A stretch of DNA of 64,000 nucleotides, taken from the NCBI RefSeq assembly GCF_004770155.1, contig NZ_RQFA01000061.1, forward strand, positions 124,001 to 188,000, given 5' to 3'. The notes below the pieces were generated by a model. It searched no databases and was not told where the DNA came from. It saw only the letters and a program-made list of their open reading frames with translations. The stretch is from Leptospira gomenensis (lineage in GTDB: Bacteria; Spirochaetota; Leptospiria; Leptospirales; Leptospiraceae). Made by a program: the position numbers and the translations under genes. This document shows, in pieces, positions 8,330-17,087 of the stretch; within the stretch, counting starts at the first letter, position 1; every line of letters begins with the position of its first letter.

Positions 8330-8614
8330 CTACCGGCGTTTCGGTGCTTTCAAGATCGGATTCTTAATACGGAGAAATTCATCCTTCTTTGCGAACTCCA
8401 CTCCCCGCGAAGTTGTTTGCGAGGAAACGGAAACCCGACCGGAAATTTGAAAACGCATTAAATATCGACTCAAGTCGCTTACCATAGGATAACACGAAGC
8501 CGCAAAAAACGAAAACGCCTTGGCTCCCGTAGGAGACCAGGTCGTTCCCCGGACAAGAGGTTTGGTTCCAAAAAAAGGAAAGAAAAGTAAGAGCGCGGAC
8601 GATACAAGAATCAT
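8330..8614 (-). CDS. Small exported protein candidate
   Basis: 94-aa reading frame starting 12 bp after the LytTR regulator stop. The N-terminus is a hydrophobic stretch (MILVSSALLLFFPFFG), and the rest is basic and Ser/Thr-rich. No family is recognised and the ribosome-binding site is weak (GAAGCGG next to the ATG). The close spacing and the downstream hairpin suggest it ends the regulator transcript, but it may be a spurious frame. Confidence 0.4.
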   Translation of the reverse strand: MILVSSALLLFFPFFGTKPLVRGTTWSPTGAKAFSFFAASCYPMVSDLSRYLMRFQISGRVSVSSQTTSRGVEFAKKDEFLRIKNPILKAPKRR

Positions 8615-8626
8615 CCGCTTCGATTT

Positions 8627-9328
8627 TTAAATTCCGGAAAGATATATTCTGCTGACGGGAACCTGACTTTTTTCTTCGTCTTTCATGTAGGCGACGTGCG
8701 AACCGCCGCTGAAATATTCGATGTGCGCCAAATATTCCATATTTATAATATATTGTTTGTGAACCCTTCTGAATTTTCCCATGGACAATTTGGGTTCCAG
8801 ATCCTTCAGGGTACCGATCACTTCGATCCCGTCGTCAACGGTATGCAGAATCGAATGTTTACCGTTAGACGAAATATAAACTATGTTGGAATACGTCACG
8901 AAAACGTTCCTGTCCACGCCCTTAAATTTGGTTCCATAGTTGTGGATCGAAACCCCTTTCATGGAAGAAACCTTTTCGTAGGCCCTGTCCAAAGCCTTGT
9001 AAAGCCTCTCCGGAACGATCGGTTTCGTAACGTAATCGATGTTTCCGTAATCGTAAGCCGTTTTCGCGTTTCCTTCGTATCCGGTCACGGATATCGTCAA
9101 AGGAGGCTCGTCCAACTCTTTCAGAATATCGAAACCGTTAAAATCGGGAAGTTCGATGTCCAGAAGAAGCAAATCCACCTTGTTTTCGATCAGAAAACGC
9201 AACGCATCCGAACCCCGATCAAACGTTCCGACCACGTCGAATTTACCGTGATTTTCGACTTCTTTTTTTATAAAATCACTGATGCTCGAATCGTCCTCGA
9301 TGATTACCGTTTTATACAACTTATCCAT
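8627..9328 (-). CDS. LytTR-family response regulator
   Basis: 233-aa two-component regulator. The receiver domain (5-120) has the acidic pair Glu11/Asp12, phospho-acceptor Asp57 in LLLLDIELP, Thr81 in the switch position and Lys102 in VTKP. The C-terminal LytTR DNA-binding domain (about 135-232) contains the typical IVYISSNGKHSILHT and FRRVHKQYIINMEYL segments. LytTR domains bind paired direct repeats; a matching pair with 21-bp period lies about 100 bp upstream of this gene at 9428-9457. The likely sensor is the LytS-type kinase at 13756-14670, whose upstream region carries the same repeat pair. Confidence 0.95.
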   Translation of the reverse strand: MDKLYKTVIIEDDSSISDFIKKEVENHGKFDVVGTFDRGSDALRFLIENKVDLLLLDIELPDFNGFDILKELDEPPLTISVTGYEGNAKTAYDYGNIDYVTKPIVPERLYKALDRAYEKVSSMKGVSIHNYGTKFKGVDRNVFVTYSNIVYISSNGKHSILHTVDDGIEVIGTLKDLEPKLSMGKFRRVHKQYIINMEYLAHIEYFSGGSHVAYMKDEEKSQVPVSRIYLSGI

Positions 9329-9713
9329 ACTTCCAACCCTAGAAACTCAAGGCTTGAGATAAACCTTTCGACCTATATTTGAAAAAAAACATACGCTGTC
9401 TATTCGTATTAACGGGAATGCCTTGCGTTTCATTCCCCAAAACAAGCGCTTCATTCCGCTTTATTGAAGAATCCGACGAAAATAAGCGTCCTATAATGCA
9501 GCATATTACTTCGAAAATAAATTACATAAACCTTAACCTCGTTTCGCAGTTAAGTCAATTTTTTATTCCCAAAAATGAGGCGTATATTCCCGTGGAACAA
9601 GCGCTTCTTCTTTGGGCGTAAAAAGTAGTCAAATAGTACTTTTCATTCATAATTTTTATGAAAGGTTTCACGTCATAAATAAACAGAACTTTCAAATACA
9701 TTAAGTTTTTATA
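9329..9713. other. Divergent intergenic region between regulator and lipoprotein
   Basis: 385 bp separating the LytTR gene and the divergent DUF1566 lipoprotein. It contains the LytTR-type repeat pair (9428-9457) on the minus strand, two copies of ACAAGCGCTTC (near 9442 and 9597), and AT-rich inverted repeats close to the lipoprotein start: CTTTTCAT with ATGAAAGG at about 9640-9665, and TACATT with AATGTA near 9697-9717. An 80-codon plus-strand frame here is not convincing as a gene. Confidence 0.5.
9428..9457 (-). promoter_or_regulatory. Predicted LytTR operator upstream of the LytTR regulator gene
   Basis: Read on the minus strand: GGAATGAAG (9457-9449), 12 bp, GGAATGAAA (9436-9428), a start-to-start period of 21 bp. 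It points towards the LytTR gene, whose start is 100 bp away, so autoregulation is likely. The same motif with the same period recurs at four other loci in this window. Confidence 0.65.
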
Positions 9714-11246
9714 ATGTATTCATTTCGGGGGAAACGCTGGATGAGAAAAGATATTTGCGATAAAAGAAAATTCAGAAGTTCGAACGAAGGATTTCGATCA
9801 AAAACGGCGAAGTTGATCCTCATCCTTTTTGCCTCGACTTTTTCACAATTTTGCCTTACTGAAAACCCGAACGGGGAAACCCTTTTTTTTTCACTGCTTC
9901 ACCCGAGTAAACAGTCGGAAACCGTCGATCAACAGGGCGGTGGTGCTCCCCCTTCCCCTCCTACAACACCCGGTCCCGCTCCGGTTCAAAGTATCGTGAT
10001 CGATCCGAGTTCCCCGACCGGATACGCGGACGGAAATACGATGCAGTTCAGAGCCTTTCATTATACGGACGGCGTACTTCAGTCGGAGGTTACCGACAGA
10101 GTGGATTGGAGTTCGTCCGACGCGGCAATACTTTCTATTTCGAACACGGCGGGAAGCAAAGGACTGGCGACCAGATTGGCGATCGGGTCCGCGAGCGTTG
10201 TCGCACAACCTTCGGATCCTACGTTAGTCGCCTTGTTACCCGGCGGCTTCACGAATCCGAATACCACAGCTACGATATCCGCCGTTCCGGATACGACTGC
10301 GCCCACCATCGTCACCTTCAATCCGGTCAATGGAAGCTCCGGCTACAGCACCGGAACGTTTACCTTGTATTTCGAGTTCGACGAACCGATGGATACTTCC
10401 AGGACGCCTACGGTTACGTTCGAGGATCGGATCGCAAGCGCGACGTTTGTTCCGTTTCCCGCCTTTAACTTCACTCATACTTGGGATTCCGATCGGGAGC
10501 TTACGATCAATCTTCGATATTTACCGGACAATTTTTCGTTCCGATGGACTCTCGTAGCGTCCAGTGTGACCGACGTAGCGGGAAACTTTCTCAACGCGAA
10601 CAAAGTGGCGACCAGCGGGACGCTCGCGGATTTGGGAACGTCCCTGATCTCCGACACGGGACAAACCGGTTGTTGGGATACGACAGGAGCGCCGGTCAGT
10701 TGTGTAGGCAAGGGAATGGACGGATCGATTGTCGGAAATTCTCCAAGCGCAACGATGGTCGGTCCGATCACGAGCGGCTCGTATCCTTCCGATCCGATCA
10801 CAAGACATGGATTGACCGGATTGACATGGGCCTCTTGTGTGCACGGACAGGTTTGGTCTCCCGGTTCCGGAAATTGTCAAGGAGCAGGCGGTGCGGCGCC
10901 TTACGGAGCACTCCAAGCCACTTGGTCGCAAGCGATCCAAAGATGTAAAGCGTACGATACCATGAACGGCGGAGCCGGATACGCGGGAAAACAGGGATGG
11001 AGAGTTCCTACGATCCGCGAAATGTTGTCTATCTTGGATTATTCCTTCGTGGGCGATTATATGATCCCCGTAGCTTTCTTTCCGGATAACATAAGAACCG
11101 GAAGTTTTTACTGGTCCTCCACGACCAGATCCAGAGCGAGCAACAAAGACAATGCGTTTAAGATCAGCATCTTCGCCGGCAAAACGCAAAATCAAACCAA
11201 AACGTTGAATACGAATTATTACCACCTTTGTGTAACGAGTCTTTAA
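9714..11246 (+). CDS. Lipoprotein with Ig-like domains and C-terminal DUF1566
   Basis: Up to 510 aa. After a basic N-terminus, LILILFASTFSQFC gives a lipobox-like Cys near residue 47, then a Pro-rich linker (75-88). Residues about 88-190 resemble a bacterial Ig-like (Big_2) domain. About 195-310 begins DTTAPTIVTFNPVNGSSGY and contains FEFDEPMD, typical of SbsA-type Ig/Big_5 domains. About 345-510 is a DUF1566 (Lcl C-terminal) domain with GLTWASC, WRVPTIREMLSILDY and YWSSTT. It is predicted to be a surface lipoprotein. An ATG at 9741 is an alternative start. A second DUF1566 gene follows after 13 bp, so they are co-transcribed. Confidence 0.85.
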   Translation: MYSFRGKRWMRKDICDKRKFRSSNEGFRSKTAKLILILFASTFSQFCLTENPNGETLFFSLLHPSKQSETVDQQGGGAPPSPPTTPGPAPVQSIVIDPSSPTGYADGNTMQFRAFHYTDGVLQSEVTDRVDWSSSDAAILSISNTAGSKGLATRLAIGSASVVAQPSDPTLVALLPGGFTNPNTTATISAVPDTTAPTIVTFNPVNGSSGYSTGTFTLYFEFDEPMDTSRTPTVTFEDRIASATFVPFPAFNFTHTWDSDRELTINLRYLPDNFSFRWTLVASSVTDVAGNFLNANKVATSGTLADLGTSLISDTGQTGCWDTTGAPVSCVGKGMDGSIVGNSPSATMVGPITSGSYPSDPITRHGLTGLTWASCVHGQVWSPGSGNCQGAGGAAPYGALQATWSQAIQRCKAYDTMNGGAGYAGKQGWRVPTIREMLSILDYSFVGDYMIPVAFFPDNIRTGSFYWSSTTRSRASNKDNAFKISIFAGKTQNQTKTLNTNYYHLCVTSL

Positions 11247-11259
11247 GGAGAAGGAACCG

Positions 11260-11763
11260 ATGAAACAAATGAAATACACATACGCGCTTTTAATCGCATC
11301 CCTTCTTTTGCTTGTAGTTGCGGAACGTCCTTCTATCGGTCCGTTTAATCCGGGAGTGGGAACCGTATTCGATTCAACGACGGGATTGACATGGACCCAG
11401 TGTAGCCTTGGTCAGGATCCGGCAACAGCCTGTTCCGGAACGGCTACCACCGTCAACTGGCAGGCGGCATTGGATTATTGTAATACTCTTACGACGAACG
11501 GGCTCGTTTGGAGACTTCCCAATATCAAGGAACTCTATTCGATCGTAAACTTCGGCGCGGAAGCTCCCGCAATCACGGCGTCTTCCTTTCCGAACACACC
11601 CGGAGCCGATGATTCCTTTTATTGGACCTCGACCACTCACCCGAACGACGGAGGAGCGGATGGAGGAAGACATATCGCCCTCATCATCGACTTCGATATG
11701 GGGGGAAGCGACGGAGAAACGAAAACCAATCTTCATTATGTCCGTTGTGTCTCCGGACCCTGA
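11260..11763 (+). CDS. DUF1566 exported protein
   Basis: 167 aa. A signal peptide (YALLIASLLLLVVA, about 7-20) is followed directly by a single DUF1566 domain: GLTWTQCSLGQ (44-54), WRLPNIKELYSIVNF (85-99), FYWTSTTHP near 120-128 and YVRCVSGP at the C-terminus. No Cys sits at the signal cleavage site, so it is probably secreted rather than lipidated. It has a strong Shine-Dalgarno (AAGGAGAAGG) 5 bases before the ATG and is 13 bp downstream of a larger DUF1566 lipoprotein, which suggests a paired origin by duplication. Confidence 0.88.
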   Translation: MKQMKYTYALLIASLLLLVVAERPSIGPFNPGVGTVFDSTTGLTWTQCSLGQDPATACSGTATTVNWQAALDYCNTLTTNGLVWRLPNIKELYSIVNFGAEAPAITASSFPNTPGADDSFYWTSTTHPNDGGADGGRHIALIIDFDMGGSDGETKTNLHYVRCVSGP

Positions 11764-11891
11764 TATAAAAACGAACGAACGGCCGATAAAAACGAATGCG
11801 GGAGAAAAATTTCGATCCCGCGACGTTTAAATTCGATTGTTAAGCGGAGCGGCGGAATAAAACTGGAAAGCGGGTCGGAATTTCGAAACTG

Positions 11892-11919
11892 TTTTCCGTC
11901 GATTTCAATCGACGGAAAA
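11892..11919. terminator. Perfect hairpin downstream of the DUF1566 pair
   Basis: Thirteen-base perfect arms (TTTTCCGTCGATT and its complement) around a 2-nt loop. It lies 128 bp after the second DUF1566 gene and 67 bp before the next gene. There is no U tract on the plus strand, so it may end the lipoprotein transcript or act as an RNA stabiliser. Confidence 0.5.
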
Positions 11920-11986
11920 AAACCTCGCCCAGAACGAGTCGGGCGCGTTTCGACCGAAATTCGACGCCGTTTTCGCGTATCGTTTC

Positions 11987-13171
11987 ATGTTCCAGAATCC
12001 GGTTGCTCGCGGCTTACGAAACCGCATCCTATTTCTCTTCCGCGTAGCGACGTTTACGTATCCTACGTTTGAAACATCCCGAAAACGATATGCTCCCGTT
12101 CTTCCCGCAAAATACGCGTTCTTGGTCCTGACGACCTTCGTCTTCCCTCTCGCCGCCGACACGATTTTACTCAAAGACAGAAGCGCCGTGATCGGCAAGG
12201 TCATCGAATATAAGAAAAACGGAATCCTCATTTCAACACCGGACGGAATCTCGGAACTTCGATCGGATCAGATATACAACATCGAAATCGGATTCAACGG
12301 AATACCTACAAAAATAAAAACGACCGAACATCCCGAGGAAAACGAATGCATCTTTTTAGGAACGGACTCGAAAAAGAGATTCATCTACTACGACGAAAAA
12401 AGTTCGGAACTTCGATCCGTCGAATTGCAGAATCTGCTTTCCGCAGAACACGGCTTCCCTCCCGCAAAAAAAAAGTATAAGAACGTTTTCGTCGAATATC
12501 CGGTACAAATTTTTCTCAAAGACGGAACGACCAAATCCGGAATTCTTTCGGAAATAGACGCTCAGAAAACTACGTTTTTAGAAAACGGAGCCAGGACAAA
12601 AATTCCGAATTCAAAGATCGTTAAAGTCCAATATCAAAACCGAAACGAACCGGAAACGCAACCGGCCGAAACACCGACACGGATCTGGGACCAAACCGAC
12701 GAACTCCGTCCTCGATCCCCGCGCGCAAAACTTTACGAATATTTCGTCCCCGGAAGTTATCAAATACGAACCGGAAGAAAAAAAATGGGAGTCTCCCTTC
12801 TGGCTTCCACCGTCGTCGCCGCACTCGGAGCGGAATACGAATACGAACGCGGAAAAAAAGAACTTCATAAACAGAAAGCGTACAATGAAAAATGTATATT
12901 GTTGGGGGGAGATTACGGATTGATTCAGGCCGACTTCAGTTACGAAGCGTACTACCAACACAAAAACAACAATCGTTCTCTTTTGATTCTTACCTCCTTG
13001 TTTTACGTCTTTAATTTTTTGGATCTATGGTTTTTAAATTCTTTTTTGGCGAACCGAAACGAATCCGCGTTCAGCGTAATTCCGACGTTTCGTTTTCCGT
13101 TGGGAACTACGAATCGAGTTTATCCTAATTCGGAAACTGCGGCTCAGATCCGGTTTCAGTTGCGGTTTTAG
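11987..13171 (+). CDS. Membrane protein with two Lsm-like LKDG repeats
   Basis: 394 aa. A hydrophobic segment AFLVLTTFVFPLAADT (about 44-59) looks like a signal peptide whose true start may be inside the annotated frame. Two similar beta-rich units follow: TILLKDRSAVIGKVIEY (59-75) and QIFLKDGTTKSGIL (about 174-187). These resemble small Sm-like barrels that occur in many Leptospira envelope proteins and also at the C-terminus of the FecR-domain protein at 17084. Two membrane segments lie near 265-283 and 328-350. No enzymatic motif is visible. Function unknown; envelope location is likely. Confidence 0.75.
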   Translation: MFQNPVARGLRNRILFLFRVATFTYPTFETSRKRYAPVLPAKYAFLVLTTFVFPLAADTILLKDRSAVIGKVIEYKKNGILISTPDGISELRSDQIYNIEIGFNGIPTKIKTTEHPEENECIFLGTDSKKRFIYYDEKSSELRSVELQNLLSAEHGFPPAKKKYKNVFVEYPVQIFLKDGTTKSGILSEIDAQKTTFLENGARTKIPNSKIVKVQYQNRNEPETQPAETPTRIWDQTDELRPRSPRAKLYEYFVPGSYQIRTGRKKMGVSLLASTVVAALGAEYEYERGKKELHKQKAYNEKCILLGGDYGLIQADFSYEAYYQHKNNNRSLLILTSLFYVFNFLDLWFLNSFLANRNESAFSVIPTFRFPLGTTNRVYPNSETAAQIRFQLRF

Positions 13172-13239
13172 ATTTAGTAGCGGATGTAGTTTCGCTTAAG
13201 GTTGTGATCGTAGTCGCGATTTCCGTTTAAAAAAACGAA

Positions 13240-13650
13240 TCAAAGTTTTCCCGCCGCCTTTCGCGTCGCCTCATCCGCGTTAGCTGCGATCTTAAACAAA
13301 GGTTTCAAGCGGGTCATTTCGAAGATACGATCGATCTGCGGCGCGATGGAAAAAAGGATCAGATCGGAATTTATTCTCCTCAACAACGCGTAAGCACCGA
13401 TGAGAACCGCGATTCCGGAGGAATCCAGATAACGAAGATCCGCGAAATCCAGACATATCTTACGATTCCCTTCTTTCGCGATATCTTCTATCAACGTCTT
13501 GAGGTTCTTGGCGGAAAAAATATTCACTTCCCCGATTACCTTGACGATGAAACACTTCGAGCCGTCGTCCGATTGGAAACCGGAAAATTCCTCGATCGAA
13601 ATCTTCATTTCGTTCGTAGAATAGTCTATTTCGCCGTTTTCAAAAGTCAT
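13240..13650 (-). CDS. STAS-domain anti-anti-sigma factor-like protein
   Basis: 136 aa. A STAS domain covers about 15-125 with the conserved strand-turn ICLDFADLRYLDSSGIAVL; Ser77 of DSSG is the expected phosphorylation site by analogy with SpoIIAA. Such proteins compete for anti-sigma/Ser-kinase switch proteins, but no RsbW-like partner is in the window. GGAG lies 7 bases before the ATG. It is 105 bp downstream of the LytS-like kinase on the same strand and might share its transcript. Confidence 0.88.
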   Translation of the reverse strand: MTFENGEIDYSTNEMKISIEEFSGFQSDDGSKCFIVKVIGEVNIFSAKNLKTLIEDIAKEGNRKICLDFADLRYLDSSGIAVLIGAYALLRRINSDLILFSIAPQIDRIFEMTRLKPLFKIAANADEATRKAAGKL

Positions 13651-13755
13651 GTCTTACTCCGAACAATAGTTTAGACGGTTCGTCGCGGAGAATTCCACCG
13701 ATAGAAACGCACACATCCTAAATCGATCAAACAAGGATCGTGAATCGGAGTAGGA

Positions 13756-14670
13756 TTAGAAAGAAATTTCCTTTCCGGAAACGGGGCTTTTTTTCATTTC
13801 CCGTGTCGAATGTGCGTTATGAAAGGAAATTTCCGTTTTAAAACCTTCACCGGGAGAACTCTCGATTTTCAAATCGGATTGGGAACAGATTTCGTTCAGT
13901 CTTCTCTTGAGAAAAAAGAACGTTCCCGAAGAGAACGCTCCCGCGATTTTCGCTCCCGGCCCGTCGTCGCGCACTACGATGCAGATTCGATCCGCGGAAG
14001 ATTTTTGAATCAGGATTTCTATCGTCACCGTGGAATTGGATTTTAACACGGCGTGTTTGATGGAATTTTCCACCAAGGTTTGGATCAGAAACGGAGGGAT
14101 AAAAACTTCTCCCAATTCCAGATCTTCCCCTTTTTTCAAAAGGATCCGAAACGGACGTTTCGCCTTTTCTTTGATAAGATCGAAGTAAGAAAGAGTGAAA
14201 TCCAATTCCTCGCTGATGGAAACCCGTTCCCTGTCCACGAAACGAAACGAATAGCGGAGCATATTGGACAAACTATCCAAGTAATCGATCGCGTCGGCTC
14301 GTTCCCCTTCCATGTAAATCCGAAGCGTCATCAACGAATTGAAAAGAAAGTGCGGAGTCATTCTCAAATTATAAATCCGAGATCCGAGAAAGGAACGTTC
14401 CGAGGCGGAATTTTCCGTTTCTTCGAACGATTCCACTTCTTTATTTTTCCGATTCAACGCGAGATATAAAATGAAAATTAGTAAAAACGAAAAAGGAAGG
14501 AAAAAACATAAAATGAGAAAATAAAAAACGGGGGTGGGAGAGGAAGATTCTCGCAGAGAAAAATAAATCCCCGAACCGGAAAGAAGACACAAAGTTCCGT
14601 TCCATACGAAGGTTCCTTTTTTATCGAAGAACAAAGAAAATAAAGTTCCTCTTTTTCCCATCTTGTCCAT
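13756..14670 (-). CDS. LytS/YpdA-type sensor histidine kinase
   Basis: About 304 aa from the ATG at 14670; the frame extends to a GTG at 14697. Two hydrophobic segments near the N-terminus (about 20-39 and 47-72) anchor it in the inner membrane without a large sensor domain. The His_kinase (PF06580) signature LRMTPHFLFNSLMTLRIY carries the phospho-acceptor His107. The ATPase part has the N box LVENSIKHAV (Asn202) and DDGPG (235-239). It is the natural partner of the LytTR regulator at 8627, which lies 4.4 kb away. Both genes have the same 21-bp-period direct repeat upstream. Confidence 0.93.
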   Translation of the reverse strand: MDKMGKRGTLFSLFFDKKGTFVWNGTLCLLSGSGIYFSLRESSSPTPVFYFLILCFFLPFSFLLIFILYLALNRKNKEVESFEETENSASERSFLGSRIYNLRMTPHFLFNSLMTLRIYMEGERADAIDYLDSLSNMLRYSFRFVDRERVSISEELDFTLSYFDLIKEKAKRPFRILLKKGEDLELGEVFIPPFLIQTLVENSIKHAVLKSNSTVTIEILIQKSSADRICIVVRDDGPGAKIAGAFSSGTFFFLKRRLNEICSQSDLKIESSPGEGFKTEISFHNAHSTREMKKSPVSGKEISF

Positions 14671-14732
14671 ATTCCAAACCGGGTTCGTTACGATCACTGA
14701 GAAAAAAAACGCTTTCTCAAAAAGAAAGAAAC

Positions 14733-14762
14733 GTACATTCCCATTTTAGAGTCGTTCATTCC
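14733..14762 (-). promoter_or_regulatory. Predicted LytTR operator upstream of the LytS-like kinase
   Basis: On the minus strand: GGAATGAAC (14762-14754), 12 bp, GGAATGTAC (14741-14733), period 21 bp. It is oriented towards the kinase gene and ends 63 bp before its ATG. This is the same arrangement as at the regulator gene. Confidence 0.6.
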
Positions 14763-14873
14763 TTTTGTGTGGCAATTCAATCTTCGAAAAATCGAGTAAA
14801 ATTCCGCGGAAGTTTTTAATACTTGGCTTTTCAAGGACTCGGTATAAATTCACATCAATCGACGTCTAAAAGA

Positions 14874-17087
14874 ATGTCCAATCACGAGTTAGAAATGCAA
14901 ATCGCCACTTATACGGATAACGACGTCGCACCGGATACTTTCGCTCCCTTTTTAGGGGAAGAATTCGACTCCTTTTCGATCCGTATCGATCCTTGGGAGG
15001 ATGAGACCTCCAAACGATTTCTTTATTTCCTCGATCTCGAAGGAAACCCGATCGATCGGATTCGTTTTATCGAAAGCGGATCGAGCTGCAGGGCGACCTT
15101 ACTTTCTCAAAATGGAATCGCCCTCACCGGCGCGCTTTCTTCCGTCTCACATTCCTCCGTTCGCGAAATCGTATTCGAAAGCGATTTTGAAATTCATCCC
15201 GATCCCAACGGAGTCGATTTTATCGTTTGGGATTACGAGTACAGAAAAAACAGAAACGTCCTCGATATAGATCGTGAAACTTCCAGGAATTTTTTTCCTA
15301 GGGAGTTTCGTTTCGATCGGGAACAGACACAACTCTACGAGGAGACCCTGGACTCGCTTCGTCTTTTTGCGAATCGTTACGAACTTCCGATCGAGCGAAT
15401 CCAACTTTTACTACGGATCGGTCGGAAGAATTTCGTTCTCTCCGAATCCTTTTCCGGAGACGAATCCGCACCGAAACGAAAACGCGCGGAGATTTTTCCT
15501 TTGTCCGCCCACCTTCTGGAAATATTTTTGGGATTACGGAGAGGAACCGCGGATCATTTTTTACTGACGAAAAACGGCGAATCGCTGTTAGCCGGTTCCC
15601 ATCGAGACAATCAAAAACCTTCCCTATTCTTATCCAACAGAATCTGCATGATCGCAAACGGCGCGGCTTCCTATGCGAGATTCTCGCGTTTGTTTATGGA
15701 CGGTCCGGAAGCGATCGGATCGGAAATCATATCCGTCAAAAAAATCTACAACGCGTTCGGACTGCAGGAAGTATTTCATACGATTCGAAAGATCAAAAAC
15801 GAAATTCCCGTAGCAAATATTCCGTTTTTTGAATCTTTTGAAACGGGCCCGATCTCGGAGCGGATCCGTTCTTCCCTACTTTCCAAGGGCAAGTTCGAAA
15901 ACCCGTATATTCTTTTACTCAAACTCTGGTCCTCCAAGGAGGAATGGGACACGAAAAAAATCGTGAACCTCGTTGGGGCGGTGATCTACAGGGCTTCGTC
16001 TTCGAAAAACCTGGTGTTCTCGGAACTCGCCAAGGACACATTCGTTTTCGTTTTCGATTTCGAAAACGATAGGAATCAAATCGATCGGATCAAGGATCGA
16101 ATCGGAAAAACTCTTTCTAAAAAACATAGGATCGGACGGGACGAAGTTTCGTTTTTGGTTTCTATGGGAATCGCTTCGATCGAATCGGAAAAAAAATCGG
16201 ATCTCGAAACTTCGATACGACTCGCTTTGGAAATTCTGGAACGAAAACCCATTCGCGGAAAATTCACCTTCGACGCGAACGACGATTTACGACGCAAAAA
16301 GAGTTTTGCGGATTTTCTTTCGAATCCACCCAAAACGGAATCCGATCAAAAACTTTTTTTTCAATATCAACCGATCATCGACGTACGCACCGGTGAAATT
16401 CCACTTTTGGAATCCCTGGCGCGTTTGGAATCCGAGGGTCGCATCTTTTTTCCGAACGATTTTTTGGGGAAAAATCCGGACTTGGATTCCCTTTTGGAAT
16501 TAGGAAGACGTTCCTTTCTCGACGCGCTTCGACTCATCTCCGAACTGCAATCCAACGGAAACTTAAGAACCAAGGTTGCGATCAATATTTCTCCGGAACA
16601 ACTTTCTCGTTTGGAGTTTTCGGAATCGTTGTTGAATATCGCAAAGGAATTTTCCGAAGACTGGAAGCGGATCGTTTCCAGAGTCGTGATCGAAATCACC
16701 GAAAATTCGGAAATGATCGACGGCGAAATCTGTAGATATACGATCCAGGTTCTGCAGAATATCGGAATCTCCTTTTCGTTGGACGACTTCGGTACTGGTT
16801 ATTCGTCCTTCAATCTTCTGAAATCGGTTCCGGTCGAATTCGTCAAAATCGACAAGGCCTTCATCAAAGGGGTTACCGAAAATTCCTTGGATCGACTGAT
16901 CGTAAATTCGATTTTGGAAATCGCTTCTTTGATGGAACTAAAGGTGATCGCGGAAGGAGTGGAAAACGAAAAACAGTTTCTCTACCTTCTTTCCATCGGC
17001 GTGGAGTTGATCCAAGGGTTTCACGTTTTCAAACCCTTGTCCCGGGATTCTCTTCCGGAAATCCTTTTTCCGGAGCGCATCCGATGA
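14874..17087 (+). CDS. EAL-domain c-di-GMP phosphodiesterase with degenerate GGDEF
   Basis: About 737 aa from the ATG at 14874; the frame opens at a TTG at 14823. The C-terminal 240 residues are an EAL domain with the catalytic set visible: LLESLARLE (EAL position), AINISPEQL (Asn), VIEITENS (Glu), SLDDFGTGYSS (Asp-Asp), FVKIDKAFIK (Lys), VIAEGVEN (Glu) and IQGF. It should hydrolyse c-di-GMP. Before it, about 370-500 looks like a worn GGDEF domain (KDTFVFVFDF replaces the GGDEF loop), probably regulatory. The N-terminal 350 residues have no recognised domain and no membrane helix. The next gene overlaps by 4 bp (ATGA), so the two are translationally coupled. Confidence 0.9.
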   Translation: MSNHELEMQIATYTDNDVAPDTFAPFLGEEFDSFSIRIDPWEDETSKRFLYFLDLEGNPIDRIRFIESGSSCRATLLSQNGIALTGALSSVSHSSVREIVFESDFEIHPDPNGVDFIVWDYEYRKNRNVLDIDRETSRNFFPREFRFDREQTQLYEETLDSLRLFANRYELPIERIQLLLRIGRKNFVLSESFSGDESAPKRKRAEIFPLSAHLLEIFLGLRRGTADHFLLTKNGESLLAGSHRDNQKPSLFLSNRICMIANGAASYARFSRLFMDGPEAIGSEIISVKKIYNAFGLQEVFHTIRKIKNEIPVANIPFFESFETGPISERIRSSLLSKGKFENPYILLLKLWSSKEEWDTKKIVNLVGAVIYRASSSKNLVFSELAKDTFVFVFDFENDRNQIDRIKDRIGKTLSKKHRIGRDEVSFLVSMGIASIESEKKSDLETSIRLALEILERKPIRGKFTFDANDDLRRKKSFADFLSNPPKTESDQKLFFQYQPIIDVRTGEIPLLESLARLESEGRIFFPNDFLGKNPDLDSLLELGRRSFLDALRLISELQSNGNLRTKVAINISPEQLSRLEFSESLLNIAKEFSEDWKRIVSRVVIEITENSEMIDGEICRYTIQVLQNIGISFSLDDFGTGYSSFNLLKSVPVEFVKIDKAFIKGVTENSLDRLIVNSILEIASLMELKVIAEGVENEKQFLYLLSIGVELIQGFHVFKPLSRDSLPEILFPERIR

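Noticed and set aside
9379..9621. 80-codon plus-strand frame between the LytTR gene and the DUF1566 lipoprotein
   Set aside because: No ribosome-binding site, no resemblance to any family, and it runs across the operator repeats; better explained as promoter DNA.
10521..11279. 252-codon frame antisense to the DUF1566 lipoprotein
   Set aside because: Arg/Ser/Gly-rich shadow of a well-supported gene on the other strand.
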